A DNA stretch of 64,000 nucleotides, taken from contig CM043962.1 in NCBI GenBank assembly GCA_014529385.2, positions 126,630,970 to 126,694,969 on the forward strand, in the 5' to 3' direction. The stretch comes from Adiantum capillus-veneris. Lineage: Eukaryota > Streptophyta > Polypodiopsida > Polypodiales > Pteridaceae. Below are positions 43,568 to 55,466 of this stretch, in pieces (the first letter of the stretch is position 1; every line of letters begins with the position of its first letter). The notes under the pieces were generated by a model. The model saw only the letters and a program-made list of their open reading frames with translations, did not search any database and was not told where the DNA came from. The position numbers and the translations under genes are program-made.

Positions 43568-46379
43568 CGGTGCGAGACCTATGGGGCGACGCTCCGGATA
43601 GCGGCATGGAATTGTAATGGATCATATAGGCTAGATGTAGGTGCCTTTGAAGACAGCTTTAGGGACAGAGACATAGTTTTCTACTCAGAGACACACCAGA
43701 TACCGGGACAGCTTATGCCACACGTGAAGGGGTATTTATGGGAAACAGCTGGTCGACCAGACAAGAGATCTCTACGAGGTAGCCGGGGTTCAGGAGGAGT
43801 AGCAGTCTTATTTAAAGAGGAGCTGAAACCACTACTACAGATTATCAGGAAAGATGAACAAGCAAGGTATATGTGGGTGAGAATGAGAGCCGAGACAGGT
43901 AGATTTCTGTATATCGCTATATGCTACTTCCCTCCAAGTACATCATTCTACTCCTCACCTAAAGGACAATCCCCTTTCTCCATATTGAATAATGACATAT
44001 GGGAGTTCTCTAGAGATGGAGACATCGTTCTCTTAGGAGACTTTAATGCCAGAACGGCCAACTCTCAAGCAGTATTCTATGATACTTCTGAGGAAATGCT
44101 CAAAGAAGTGGATTTATCACAGGAGGGGCTTACTAGAAACTCACAGGATAAAGAACACACTGAATATGGGAGACATCTCATGGAAATGGAACTACACATG
44201 GTTTGGCCATACTTAATGGTCTAGAGAATTTCCCTTTATCTGGGGGATTCACATGCTTCCCGCACAGGCATGGGGCCAATACAGTGGATTATGTCATGAC
44301 TTCACCAAGCTTTATTTCTAGTATCGAGGACTTTAAGGTGGGACCCAGACCGGTTGGGATTGCAGTGGATCATGCTCTCTTGACCAAATCAATCTCCTTC
44401 CAATACAATGCCTCTCAAGTACAAAGGAAGGAGACACACACAAGATATACTTTCACGCCAGAGACTGATTCAGTCGATGTGGAAAAGATCTATAATAGGA
44501 TGTGGGCAGCCGAGCCAATATATACTGTAGAGGAGATTACTTCTCAGCTAACAGAGATACTACATGGAGCAGCACAAGAGGCATACCCACATACTCAGCC
44601 TGATCAGAAGAGAGGATCTGGGAACATGCCTCAAAACAGTTGGTACGACGAGGAATGCAGAGAGACGAGAACCCAGGTCCAAAAAGAGCTTACACTTGGG
44701 ATCATCACGTATAAGCAGTCTCGGATTGCTCTTCGGCATATAGTACGTCGCAAGAAAAGGGCATTTTTAGCCAAACTGGAGAAGGATTTATATCAGCTCT
44801 TCTTGAGTCATGACTCACATGAGGCCTGGCGTTTATTTCACGAGCACTCATCGCCTCCGACAATTACTTCTCCTGAGATTTGGGGTCAATATGTAACATC
44901 ATTATATACGGTATCTGGACAGCCTCCATTACCAGATCCGCTAGAGCCATGCCCTGTTACCAGTACTTTCTTTACTACGGAAATGGTGGAAAAAGCCATT
45001 GATAAGATGAAGACAAGAAGAGCATATGATCGTGAGGGTTTAGTAGTAGAACATCTGATCCATGCAAGGGATCTACTTTCAGAAGTCCTTGCTCGTCTGT
45101 TTAATCGGGTCATGTGTGAAGGATTACTGAATCTTGGAAATTATCTACTATCGTACCTATTTTCAAGTCAGGGGATCCTATGATACCCGGGAACTACCGT
45201 ACCATTATGGTGGGTCACACATTGACCCGACTGTACGCATCCATTCTGGAACAAAAATTGAGTAGATGGGCAGAGAATGAGGGCATAAGGGCAACAGGGC
45301 AAGCTGGATTCAGGAGGGGTTATTCCACTTTAGATCATATTCTTACGCTTAGAGCCATTATTGAGGAAGGAAGAGCAAGCGGGAGAAGGATGTATTGTTG
45401 CTTTGTGGATTTTCGGAAAGCTTTTGATACAGTACCAAGGGGCAGATTGATGCGCAGAATGCAAGAGTTAGGGGTCCCCAAAGAGATTATCTGGGGGATC
45501 ATGGCCTTATACGGGTCAGGAACTAGTTATGTACGTACTCCAGAAGGGGATTCCGACATTGTTCATTCCACCGTTGGAGTAAAGCAGGGATGCCCACTGT
45601 CCCCTACTTTATTTGATATGTATATAGATGAGGTATCAGATTACATTGATAGAGAGGGTGACAGAGGTGCTCAACTTGCAGGGTCATGGATCCCTCTGTT
45701 GTTGTATGCAGATGATATTGTATTGATAGCAGAATCACCAGATGGAATGCAGAGGCAGTTAGATGCATTACATAAATTCGCGGAGGACAGCGGACTGTCG
45801 GTTAATTTGGGTAAAACCAAAGTTATGGTGTTTAACACCACACCGCAGTGGGTTAGGAGATCGGCACCTACATTTGCATATGGCCAGGATACAGTAGAGT
45901 ACACAGATGCATACACATACCTTTGTGTGGTATTTACAGGACCGAAGTTTACTCTTAAGAAAGCAGCCGATGCTAGATTGTCCAGAGCCTCTGCGGCCTT
46001 GGGAGGGTTGGAGAGGATGTGTTCACAAGTGCAGTTTCAGGAACCACGAACAAAACTTTGGCTCTTTGATACTGTGGTAGCTTCGGCTATGCTTTATGGG
46101 GTCCAGATTTGGGGACCATCTGTGGATCAGGATAGTTGGAAGTCAATGGAGAGACCTTTGGTATCTATGATTTCCCGAATGATTAGAGCCAAGGCCTCCG
46201 TACCACACGCGATTACCCGAGCGGAACTAGCTGCCCCTCCGATAGAAATTGGAGCTCTTACCAGATCAGTGTCCTTTATACATGGTTTATGGGATACAAA
46301 CAATTGCCGATATACTAGATTGGACCTCGAATCCTCTCGACAATTAGCAATGAAAGAAGATACATCATGCTGGTATGCG
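43568..46379 (+). pseudogene. LINE-TC copy 2 ORF2, first part (endonuclease, RT)
   Basis: The endonuclease opens IAAWNCNGSY with no Met at the copy 1 start position, and keeps YSETH, LLGDFNAR and DHALLT. Frame changes lie near 44200 and 45120-45180. RT carries GYSTLDHILTLRAI, CFVDFRKAFDTVPRGR, GVKQGCPLSPTLFDMYID and the YADDIVLIA box (about 45705). It ends at DTSCWYA where LINE-C is inserted, and resumes at 53196 in the same frame, since LINE-C plus one target duplication is 6,816 bp, a multiple of three. Confidence 0.9.
46364..46379 (+). other. Target site duplication of LINE-C (left)
   Basis: A 16-bp block ATCATGCTGGTATGCG; the right copy (53180-53195) reads ATCATGCTGGTCTGCG. Fifteen of sixteen match, typical of LINE target duplications. 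Confidence 0.92.
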
Positions 46380-46427
46380 AAACCTCGCGCTCCTTGCTGC
46401 TGCCCCCCCCGGTGCTGCCCGCTGCCT

Positions 46428-46429
<2 letters not shown>

Positions 46430-46459
<30 letters not shown>
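46430..46459 (+). repeat. Poly(C)30 in LINE-C 5' UTR
   Basis: An uninterrupted run of about 30 C followed by A7. Further C-rich runs lie at 46591-46602, 47763-47778 and 47900-47928. The Pro- or Gly-repeat ORFs across these runs are not real genes. The complementary G runs could form quadruplexes. Confidence 0.93.
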
Positions 46460-46461
<2 letters not shown>

Positions 46462-46754
46462 AAAAAGCGCTGCTCGCTGTCCACCCTCCCGCCCCGCGCT
46501 GCCCCCTGCCTGCCCACCCGCGCTGAATGCCCGCCGCTGCCGCTGCCACTGCCGCCCCCGCCATTCCCACACGCTGCTATCGCTTTAGCCCCCCCCCCCC
46601 CCTCCCCCGTTGCCCGCTGTGGTTTTTTCTTCGCCCAGTGAGCTAGTTGCAATTCAGCCCTCCAGCACTGCGTCAGTCATTGGGGCAGAGTTTTGTGCGC
46701 CTCATTGCAACATCTTCCCGTTGCCTTCTTCTCACGCCACAGCAGTAGACACAG

Positions 46755-47899
46755 ATGGAGGCTCCAGTTTTGCCACAGAGGGACTCGTCAGAAGCCCCCT
46801 CGCCCGACCCCGCTGAGCCCACCATTCGACTTGCTCTCTCGCCGACAGAGCAAGCGAGCCTTGCCGCAGAGGTAGAGCGATTGCAGGCGACTTCGGTCAT
46901 TTGCAAGATTCTCGGCACCCGACCTAGCAGAGGAGAGCTGCGAGACCTTCTCCACGCCCGCCTTCTTGCAGAGGTGGGCAAGATCTTGGATGTCCAGATT
47001 CTCGGACGGGGTTACTATCAGATTGAGTTTGAGACCTCCGAGATGGTGTCCAAGGTCATAGCTATGAGTCCACTAGCCATCCGAGCATCACGCGCCCACT
47101 TTCGACAGTGGCGACATGGTTTTGACCCGGCTTCGGATGTTCTGGTAGAGGAGGCAGACATCCCCATCTCACTCTGCTTTCCGGGTTTACGGAGGGAGTA
47201 CTTACCACTTCTTTCTAGGATTGGCTCCGCCATTGGGACTGTCCTGGAGACACCTCGTACGGCAGCATCAGTAGTTGCCAAGGCGGCAGGCATGACCTCA
47301 GTTCGAGTTTTGGTCAGAGATACCCACACGCTCCCGAAGGTTATCCTTCTACCTCGGGTGAGTGGGGGTTGGTTTAGACAGAGTGTGGAGTACTCGGGCC
47401 TCCCGAACCAGTGCTTCATTTGCCGACAGATGGACCATCTAGCGAAGGCGTGTCCACGGAGGAGGTTGCGACCTGCACCACAGCCTCAGCCCCAGCCTGC
47501 CATGGCTGGCCCGCAGCCACAGCCAGCGGCACAGCACACAAATGAAGAGCCACCCTCCGAGCCTGGGGCTCCAGCGGAGGAGGGGTGGTAGCAAGCCCGT
47601 GGCCGACGACGCCAGGGGCCACAGCATCAGCCTGGCACTCAGAGTGGCCCTCAGGTGCCTACTCAACAGCAGTGGGTTCCCACGGGGAACCGCTTTGGTC
47701 CTCTTGAGGAGAAGGAGATCCCTGCGCCAGCCCCCACCTCCGCTTCACCCTCGACAGCTGCTCCCCCCCCCCCCCCCCAGAGTTCCCCCCTCTTCCTCAT
47801 CCTCCCCGCCTTCTGCTCCCGTCGCCTCTCCACCTCGCCCCTCTACCTCTGTCGTCCCATCCCGCCCCTCTTCTCCTCCGCTCCCCCCCAGCTCCTTCT

Positions 47900-47931
<32 letters not shown>

Positions 47932-48011
47932 TGCTCCAGTTTCACAGTCGGCTCGGGAGACTGGTCCCTCTCCGGCGGCTAGGAGATCTCTTGGCAACGC
48001 CTTTGCCATGA
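46755..48011 (+). pseudogene. LINE-C ORF1 (DUF4283-like, CCHC)
   Basis: MEAPVLPQRD start. Residues about 30-190 have the DUF4283-type pattern (LLAEVGKILDVQILGRGYYQIEFET, FRQWRHGFDP...ISLCFPGLRREYL, RIGSAIGTVLETPRTA). Then VLVRDTHTLPKVILLP, VEYSGLPNQCFICRQMDHLAKACP (zf-CCHC_4 type, about 225-240), and a Pro/Gln tail. A TAG at 47589-47591 stops it, but the same frame continues with QWVPTGNRFGPLEE, typical of plant LINE ORF1 tails, then poly(C) runs that shift the frame. It would bind element RNA. Confidence 0.85.
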
Positions 48012-48680
48012 GTCGCCTAGCGAGAGAGGGTCAGCCCTTCTTGCGGCCCCCTTTGCAAATTCAGACATCCTCCCTTGCAGCTATCTCTCATGGACTGACG
48101 AGCATTGACATCCGACGCCGCTGGGACTTCTTTGACTACGGGTTCACTCATTTTCTCGACGATTCCGCAGCAGACCATGAGGCAGCCTGCTTCAGGGTCC
48201 ATGTTTTATTCCTCGCCGCTAGGGGGACATAGGCCTTGGACTCGGCAGTTGGTTTCTCCTTCCCCCTCTGTGGTAGGGCTGAGACAGAGTGGTCCCTCGA
48301 CTCAGTGGTGGGATAGTTGCATACACAGGTCTTAGAGTTCTCTACCACATGGGAGAACTTGGAGTTACAGATATGCTGCAGACTTTGTGGCCATTGGCCA
48401 AGTTTGCGGTGACAACCCTAGACTCAGCAGGATGTAGGCACATTGTGGTGTACTTCTTTGCTGATACGTAGTGTTTGCCTTGCTATGTATACATTCATGA
48501 GGACTCCTGAACAAAGGAGGTTGCTTTACGCACAGCTCGCTCTGCTTGGGCTTGGGCTAGGCACTCACTGCAGTCACGCCTATCTAGAGGACGCTCGGAT
48601 GCGGATTACTCCCCATCCAAGCCTGCCTCGAAGATAGCCCATCTTGCTGCTGCGGCAACATTTGTTCTCTCTCGCTCCCC
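48012..48680 (+). other. LINE-C inter-ORF region
   Basis: No long reading frame and no known domain. It contains the decayed end of ORF1 (SRLAREGQPFLRPPLQ) and a spacer up to the ORF2 start. Confidence 0.5.
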
Positions 48681-51600
48681 ATGAGGATCGTCTCATGGAA
48701 CGTGCAGGGACTAGGTGGGCCCCAGTTTCAGCGACAGCGGGGCCGATTGCGTCAGGAGCTTCAACCCTGCCTTGTGGGAGGAGAGATTGATCTCCTTATG
48801 CTTCAGGAGCACCATCTGTGTGAGAGCCGCATTGGGCGATGTGGTCAGATTTTGCGTGGACGATATGATATCTTTTGGTCAGCTGCTTTTGGACATGGAG
48901 GCATCCAGGGTGGGGTATGTATGACTATTGCGGACTCATTGCAGCAGGCCATTGTGGGCAGAGGGATTATTGTGCCAGGCAGGGCTCAGTGGATTACTAT
49001 GCAGGTTCAGGGTGGCCTTGTGGGCTTCCTGAACATCTATGCGCCCAATGTGGCGAGTGCTTGTGCAGAGTTTTGGTCATAGATCGTTGAGTCTTTGCCG
49101 CATGCCGATCATTGGTGTATAGGAGGGGACTTCAACATGTTGGAGGACCCTTCTGACAGGATTGGGGGCAGCCATGCTACTGTGCATGGACTCGAGTTGG
49201 TAGCTTGGAAGAGGTTGTGTATGACATTGAGGGTCTCGGATACATGGCAGCACTCTGGTTTTGTGAGGCCCCCAGACAGTCTTGCCTTCTCTAGATTGGA
49301 CCGCAGAGTGGGAGGAGTGAATCTATCGCGGATAGATCGCTTCTACACTAGTGACCACTTCACTGACTTGGGGGGATCAGTGGGCATCCATCCTGGCAGG
49401 GACATCCTTCTCAGACCATGCACCAGTGATCCTCTCGGTGGTAGACAGGCAGAGGAGTGGGAGCATGATGCTACGCATCCCAGAGAGGGTCTTGTTGGAC
49501 TCAGCACTCAGAGAGAGGGTAGAGGCTCTCTGGACAGAGGGCATGGACAACCAGATCTCACCTGCAGAGAGAGTGGCCTCAGGCCTAGCTCAGCTTAGCC
49601 ACTTTTTTCTTCAGGAGTCTCTGGCTCGCCGGGTTGCAGCGAGAGAGGCGGAGCAGCGTCTCAGACGAGGCATTGCTTCACTACAGAGGATGCAGGAGCA
49701 GCATCCAGACAGTCCATGGTTGGAGGAGCAGTTACAGCAGGCTCGACAGGAGCTTGCTAGCACAGAGGAGAGCCGTCATGAGTTTGCCTTTCACCGACAG
49801 GCATCTCAGTGGACTCAGGTGGGTGACAAAGTGACTGGTGCTTTTTTTGAGACAGTAGGACCTCGGCACTCGCATGCCAAGGTCATTCAGTTGAGGAGGC
49901 CCGATGGGTCAGTTGCTTGTGAGCCCGAGGATATGCGTGCAATTGCTACTGACTTTTACCGTGAGTTACTGTCGGCTGAGCCTCAGTCAGAGCGACAGGA
50001 TGCATGCACGGAGCAGGTTTGGGCACAGATGCCATGTCTTGTGACAGAGGAGATGCGCCAGAGGCTAGAGATGCCACTTCAGCTTGAGGAGCTGCACACG
50101 GCTCTTAGGGCCCTCCCTCGTGGTAGCTGTCCAGGTGAGGATGGGTTGACTCCCAACTTTTTCTTGGAGTACTGGGACCTGCTTGGCCCAGATCTTTGTA
50201 GTGCTTTTCAGTACATTTTGCACACAGGAGTGATGCCTGACAGCATGAGTGAGGGCCTGATCTACCTCATTCCCAAGGAGGGTGGCTCCTGGGATGAGAT
50301 TCGACAGTGGCGCCCCATCATCATCCTCAACTCAGCCTACAAAATTCTTGCCAAGGCTCTGAGTTTGAGGATTCAGCCACTTTTACAGAGCCTTATACAT
50401 GGGACTCAGACAGGTTTTGTCAAGGAACGCAGTATCCTTGACAACATCTTTACTTTCTGGGAGGCTTCTGCCCTGGCACGGCTCCGTGGTGAGGACCTAG
50501 TGATTCTTCTTCTCGATTTTGAGAAGGCATACGACCGAGTTGACCGGGACTTTCTAGAGGGCACTCTCCGCAGGATGGGCTTCTCAGATGCTTGGATCAG
50601 AGGGGTGTCAGCTTTGTACAGACAGGCTCACAGTCAGGTGCTTTTGGCAGGAGGGAGAGGTGAGCGCTTCATGCTCACACGCTCGGTCAGACAGGGTTGT
50701 CCTCTTGCCCCCTTTCTCTTTCTGTTCTATGCGGAGGCGATGAGCAGATTTTTGGTGTCACAGCGGTTGGTCTTCGGGGCTTAGCACTCCCTATTTGGGG
50801 AGATGAGCTACTGGACGCTGAGTTTGCCGATGACTCGGCCTTGTACTTAGATGGCCAGGAGGCCAATCTTCACAGATGTGAGCAGGCTTTGGAGACCTTC
50901 TGTTGTGCATCGGGCGCATTGATCAACTGGAGAAAGACAGTGGCTTTCTCGGTTGGTAGTGCTCCTGTGCCAGATTGGATGCCGGGAGAGGTTTTCAGGT
51001 GGATTCCCCCAGGGACTGCAGTTCGGTACTTGGGTTGTCAGGTCGGTTTGGACTTGTCTCCCGAGCAACAGATTGCTCCTCTTCTCCTGTCCATCAGGAG
51101 AAAGCTGTTACATTGGAGCTCAACACGACTTACGCTAGCTGGTAGAGTAGTAGTTGCCAACCAGGTGCTGTTGGCGACTATGTGGTACATCATTTCCTGC
51201 TGGATCTTCTCGAGTTCTTGTATCAACCAGGTAGAAAGGCTGATCAGGAACTTCCTCTGGTCAGGACGTGACACTCAGATGGCCCGAGCCAAGGTGGCTT
51301 GGTCGGTCATCACGCTTCATTGTTCTCAGGGAGGGCTTGGGATCATTGATCCAGCACAGCAGAGCAAAGCCCTTCTTGGGAAGTTCATAGTCAGAGGACT
51401 TCTTCCAGGTGAGGAGCACTGGAAGGAGTTCTTGTTGCAGAGGCTTCGTGCCAAGGTGCCTCAGTCAGGAGGCCCTTGGCAATCTTCGACCAGATGGATC
51501 TTTACAGAGATGCGCCGGGTTGGTTTGAGCAGGAGACTGGAGGACCGCTTCGTTGTGAGTTTGCTTCGTTCTTGGGAGCTCTTACGGCGTGGCCTGGAGC

Positions 51601-53036
51601 AGCGAGACAGCCGATGTGCACGGAGGAGCGCCTACGGCAGCCCCTCGTCTGGAACCCCATGGTTAGCACTCAGAGAGGCCACTTGGTTGGTAGTCGGCCT
51701 CATGTTTCCTGGGGTCCCATGGCAGCAGGTCCAGCGCGCTCTCTAGGTGACTGGCTAGAGTTCACAGGTTTGTCAGAGGAGGTGCAGGGTTTCCAGCTGC
51801 AGGGCATGAGAGGGATGCAGAGCATGTGTCAAGACATCTCAGAGTCAGTTCCAACTGAGTGGCTCACGCCTCTCGAGCTAGTAGCACCCCGGTGGATGGG
51901 AGCCTTCACATGACTGGAGGTTCTCATTTCAGTCAGGGCCTGCTCAGAGACTGTCCCAGCCCTGTTCTTCGAGCTTCAGGGTGGGGGACGATTACAGCGA
52001 GTTGCAGTAGAGGCCCCGCACGTAGCAGAGTGTTGTTTCCAGAGGATCCGAGTTGTGGGCATCTGTGGGAGGACTTGCGTCATAGACCCTGACCCAGCAG
52101 CTCTTGAGACTGGACACTGGAGGTTATGGGCTTGGCAGTGTTGTCCACTGGCACGAGTACAGTGGGATCCTAGTGAGTGGCTATGGAGGGACCCCTTCTC
52201 TTCTACAGACCACCCAGGAGTCCCCTTCTTTCAGTACACTGTTCGGCTTGGACGTCATATACTTGCAGCACAGAGAGAGGCCCGCCCCGCTGCAGCACGT
52301 CATTGGCAGGAGAAGGGCCTCACAGTCGAGTTCTTGGCAGCCTTTTGGCAGAGGCTGTGGGACTCCAGACAGCCGAGGCGCGTCACTTTGTTTCAGTGGC
52401 TGGTTGCACACAGAGCTACAGCAGTAGGGAGCTGGCTTGTGCATAGTGGTCTCTCGGCCGCATGTGCAGCCTGTGACCAGTTGGTGGAGAGTCAGCATCA
52501 TTGTCTTTGGGACTGTCCCTCGGCCCAGCAGGTTTGGCTACGAGTTCTTCGGCTGATGCCTACTCTCTCCACGGCTAGATAGTACACTTGGGGGGCAACG
52601 GCTTGGTCCACTCTCACGGGCCCGGCACTTCAGTTTGAGCTATCTTCCACCAGCAGGATGATAGTGATACAGGGGGGGCGACCTACACTCCAGCTTGCTA
52701 CAGAGCTTACTCCACAGGAGTGGTGCAGTGAGGAGAGAGGAGTGTTGGGAGCTCATCAGTGGCCTGACACTTTGGTTCATCTGGCGGGCCCGCTGTTTCC
52801 ACATTTTTGAGGCTTGCTCTGTGCCAGCAGAGACTGTTCGTGACTTTTGGCTAGAGCTGATTCATACTCTCAGAGGAAAGCTTGAGGGACTACAGGGCAG
52901 CTCCGACCGCATGCGGGAGCTCCGTGAGGCTTTCCTTCGACTCTGGCGCCCTGGGCCTTTCTACACCATTGTCCAGGGTGTGCTCAGTTGGCACTACCGA
53001 CCACCTGTGTGGCTCTTCCCTCCTCCCATCCCTTGA
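48681..53036 (+). pseudogene. LINE-C ORF2 (endonuclease-RT-zf-RVT)
   Basis: MRIVSWNVQGLGG at 48681 opens the APE endonuclease; LMLQEHHLCES, GGDFNMLEDPSDR and SDHAPVIL are its metal and catalytic neighbourhoods. A stop (49080) and a frameshift (about 49380-49400) split it. RT (49351-50784) has GEDGLTPNFFLEYW, GTQTGFVKERSILDNI, LLLDFEKAYDRVD and SVRQGCPLAPFLF; after a frameshift near 50770 the catalytic FADDSALYLDG follows. The zinc-binding region CAACDQLVESQHHCLWDC (about 52470) and the end FIWRARCFHIFEA follow in shifted frames. Not functional. Confidence 0.9.
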
Positions 53037-53195
53037 TTTAGTCTCATTGTATATATGTTGTTCTTTCATTGGGAGAGTCTCCCCATCATGTTTGTTGTAG
53101 CCCTCTCTTGCAGAGGTGGTTGTAGCCCTCGGGCAGCTTTCATTAACTACTATAAGGATCTTTTTCTTGGAAAAAAAAAATCATGCTGGTCTGCG

Positions 53196-54023
53196 CAACT
53201 GTCCTCGTGGTTTCAGAGACACGGATTCAGTATGGAAAGATTACCCCCCTTCCAATACTCTCTTGAGGCTCCATCACTGGCAATCACATGAACGGAGATT
53301 AATAAAATCATTTGCCAGGATCTTATACAGTTGGACACTAAGAGGACATGGGCACACCCTACACAGGAATTGGGCACGAAGATGGCCGACTACAAAGAAA
53401 ACTTCCTACAGCTATCTGAAGATGGTTTTGTAATTCGCCCGAGCTACATGGATACCCACCTGTCTCATGGTTTGAGATGTGCTATTGGTCAAATTCGTAC
53501 ATCCTCACACCAGCTAGAAATTGAATTTGGCAGATTTAGGGGAATCCCACCTGAGAGCAGAATTTGCAAGTTATGCAGAATGGAGCCGGAGACAGAATTA
53601 CACTACATATGCCATTGCACCGTATACTATGAGATACGTGGGCGTTTCCATTGCCTATTTAAAGAAGGTTTTGGACCTCTAGATAGAGTCATGCAATACC
53701 AAGATCAAAGGTGCTTAGGCATGTACCTACTGGAACTACATCGGCACAGGGATAATCTAATGAAAAGACAAAGAGCACTACAGCCTCAGAGGCAGATCAC
53801 AGATTTCTTCGGATCGAGAGAAGCAGGAATGGAAGGAGAAGCAAGAGGCCAGCAGCGAGCACAAAGGAGTACCCACATTCATACTAAAGGCACCCTCATT
53901 GATAGGGCGATTGAGCTTAGGAAATCGAGACGACCACGACCGAGATGCAGAAGCACACTTCACCGGAGGAGACTACAACAAAGGATTAGAAGCATTCTAG
54001 CCAGACACCCAGAATGCTCCTAA
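53196..54023 (+). pseudogene. LINE-TC copy 2 ORF2, C-terminal part
   Basis: It resumes after LINE-C with LSSWFQRHGFSMERLPPFQYSL, a frame change near 53285-53330, then PSYMDTHLSHGLRCAIGQIRTSSHQLEIE. The finger CKLCRMEPETELHYICHC (about 53565-53620) is intact. The PIP motif QRQITDFF is at 53787-53810, followed by THIHTKGTLIDRA and a basic tail ending at 54023. The last 230 codons are open. Confidence 0.88.
53787..53810 (+). other. PIP-box coding segment, LINE-TC copy 2
   Basis: Encodes QRQITDFF, an exact consensus PIP motif at the same place as in copies 1 and 3. Confidence 0.7.
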
Positions 54024-54171
54024 GAAGTTTATCTAATACTTCGTATTTAGTTTTTCGCATTTATTTTCACACTTTCACACTTTTGAGACATTGTAACAGA
54101 CTCGCCACTTTTGTATCAGTTTGGTCTCATAGGTCACTCTGGCCTTTTGAAGACGTTAATATAACATTTCA

Positions 54172-54174
<3 letters not shown>

Positions 54175-54206
<32 letters not shown>

Positions 54207-54214
54207 TCTCTCTC
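54175..54214 (+). repeat. (TC)n tail of LINE-TC copy 2 and right inversion breakpoint
   Basis: The 3' UTR ends GTTAATATAACATTTCATTT and passes into (TC)n with no poly(A). On the other side the sequence is the inverted Cp2 leader, so the tract is also the inferred right inversion breakpoint. Confidence 0.85.
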
Positions 54215-54841
54215 TGCACCCACCTCGCGTAGCTTGCTGCACCCATCTCTCCACGTAGCCTGCTGCACCCATCACGCTGCGCATACACTCCCCCCCGCCT
54301 GCTGTTGTAATTCACGAAAACAATCCCCTCACACTGCGGATCCTCCCCCTCCACTTGCTGCTGTGACAGCACGCACAAGTTTCTCCCACCCCCCGCCCAC
54401 CTGCTGCTGTGACAGCGCGCACAAACTCCCCCCACCTCCCGCCCATTTGCTGCTGTGACAGCGCGCCCGTAGATTTTCAGCCCGCCCATCTGCTGCTGTG
54501 ACAGCGAGCCCGTAGATTTTCAGCCCGCAGGTACATACGGCAAAATTGCAAAAGTTCAAAACACAGGAGGAATTCCCACAGGAACTTTCAATCTCGGCCT
54601 TTCCTCGGATCTGCACCCGTCGAGACCACGTAGTCGAAAATGGCATGCTCAGACCTTTGTCGAAGCTGAACGGTGGCCGAGATGACCTCAGAATGAAATT
54701 CTGACAACACCAAGCCCTTCTGGCTTTCCCACGAGATTTTGGGGCCGTGTCTTTGCCTGTTGAATTTCACTCCAATCTGAGCTGGTGACTCTAGCCTCCT
54801 GCAGTGCTGCCCCGAGCCTCGATCTGAGCTCTGATACCAGT
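54215..54841 (-). other. Copia Cp2 5' leader, part 1, with PBS
   Basis: The minus strand reads LTR, two bases, TGGTATCAGAGC (54828-54839, initiator tRNA-Met type), then about 600 bp of leader that ends in a GA tract with no gag after it. The leader contains four units of about 45 bp with the core CTGCTGTGACAGC (about 54357-54531) and two to three units with GCTACGYGGAG/GCTACGCGAGG (54219-54280). The missing gag is at 30136 on the other strand. Confidence 0.75.
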
Positions 54842-55033
54842 TGAAGGAGTACGAGCGGAAGTGCGACGCGAGAGAGAGTGCGAGAAGAAGAGCATGACGA
54901 TATGGTGAACTTGCTCTACTGTAATGTGTAGAGCATAGTGAGTTCTTATTAGGTTTTTACAAAAGAATATGTGTACATACTTGGCGGCCCGCCCACTTAC
55001 CTGGGCGACCACATTGGGCTTTATACCCCAACA
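54842..55033 (-). repeat. Inverted 5' LTR of copia Cp2
   Basis: 192 bp, minus strand TGTTGGGGTATAAAG to ACTCCTTCA, about 98% like 42909-43098 by eye. The flank is CTTTC on plus (GAAAG on minus), against AAAAG at the 3' LTR. The outer side is the 5' half of LINE-TC ORF1, broken at the codon where the other LTR resumes it. Confidence 0.9.
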
Positions 55034-55463
55034 CTTTCTTCGCATCCTCAATCCATTTCTCTGCTTCATCAACCTTTTCTTGTGTCTTAACAAGACGTTC
55101 CGCCCATGAAGATGCCGTTTCCGATTTCTGTTCATCTCCTTCCCGTAGAGCTTTCATCTGATCCTTCATGTCCTCGAGCTCCTTCAGCACCGAAGGTTGG
55201 TCGTCTCCCTTCTCCTTAGTTGCAGATTTGCAAGCCGCAAGTTCTTCTTTTAGCTCCTCGATTATTGCATCTTTTTCCCCCATGCGCTTTTCCATATTTG
55301 TTCTCCGTGCTTCAAAACTTGCTACTGCCTCATCGAGTTTCTTCTGCATAACTCATTCTGTTACATTTACTTCGGCCTTGATTAGGTTTCGTAATTCCGT
55401 TTTCACGATCTGAATTTCCTCATTCTGTATCCCCCGGATCTCTCTCCTTAGTTCTCTCATCAT

Positions 55464-55466
<3 letters not shown>
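55034..55466 (-). pseudogene. LINE-TC copy 2 ORF1, 5' half (inverted)
   Basis: The minus strand opens MMRELRREIRG next to the GA tract, has a TGA after KAEVNVTE, then the coiled coil (KKLDEAVASFEARR, IIEELKEELAACK) and the stretch VDEAEKWIEDAKK that aligns with MDEAEKWIEVVKK of copy 1. It stops at the Cp2 LTR. Joined to 43099 with one 5-bp duplication removed, the frame reads on in phase into GKAEMPETTP. Confidence 0.88.

Larger units (their letters stand above)
46380..53179 (+). mobile_element. L1-type LINE-C (full length, decayed)
   Basis: 6.8 kb with a GC-rich 5' UTR holding poly(C) tracts, ORF1 (46755), ORF2 (48681 on), a 3' UTR ending TTTTTCTTGG and an A10 tail, bounded by a 16-bp target duplication. 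ORF1 has a DUF4283-like region and CCHC knuckle; ORF2 has APE endonuclease, RT and zf-RVT. This is the common plant L1 layout. It is inserted in LINE-TC copy 2 in the same orientation. Two other copies (LINE-D and 16110-16745) belong to the same family. Confidence 0.93.

Noticed and set aside
46365-46652. Gly-rich and Pro-rich ORFs in several frames
   Set aside because: They are translations of poly(C) runs in the LINE-C 5' UTR.
47745-48009. Gly-rich minus-strand ORFs
   Set aside because: Reverse translation of the proline-coding poly(C) part of LINE-C ORF1.
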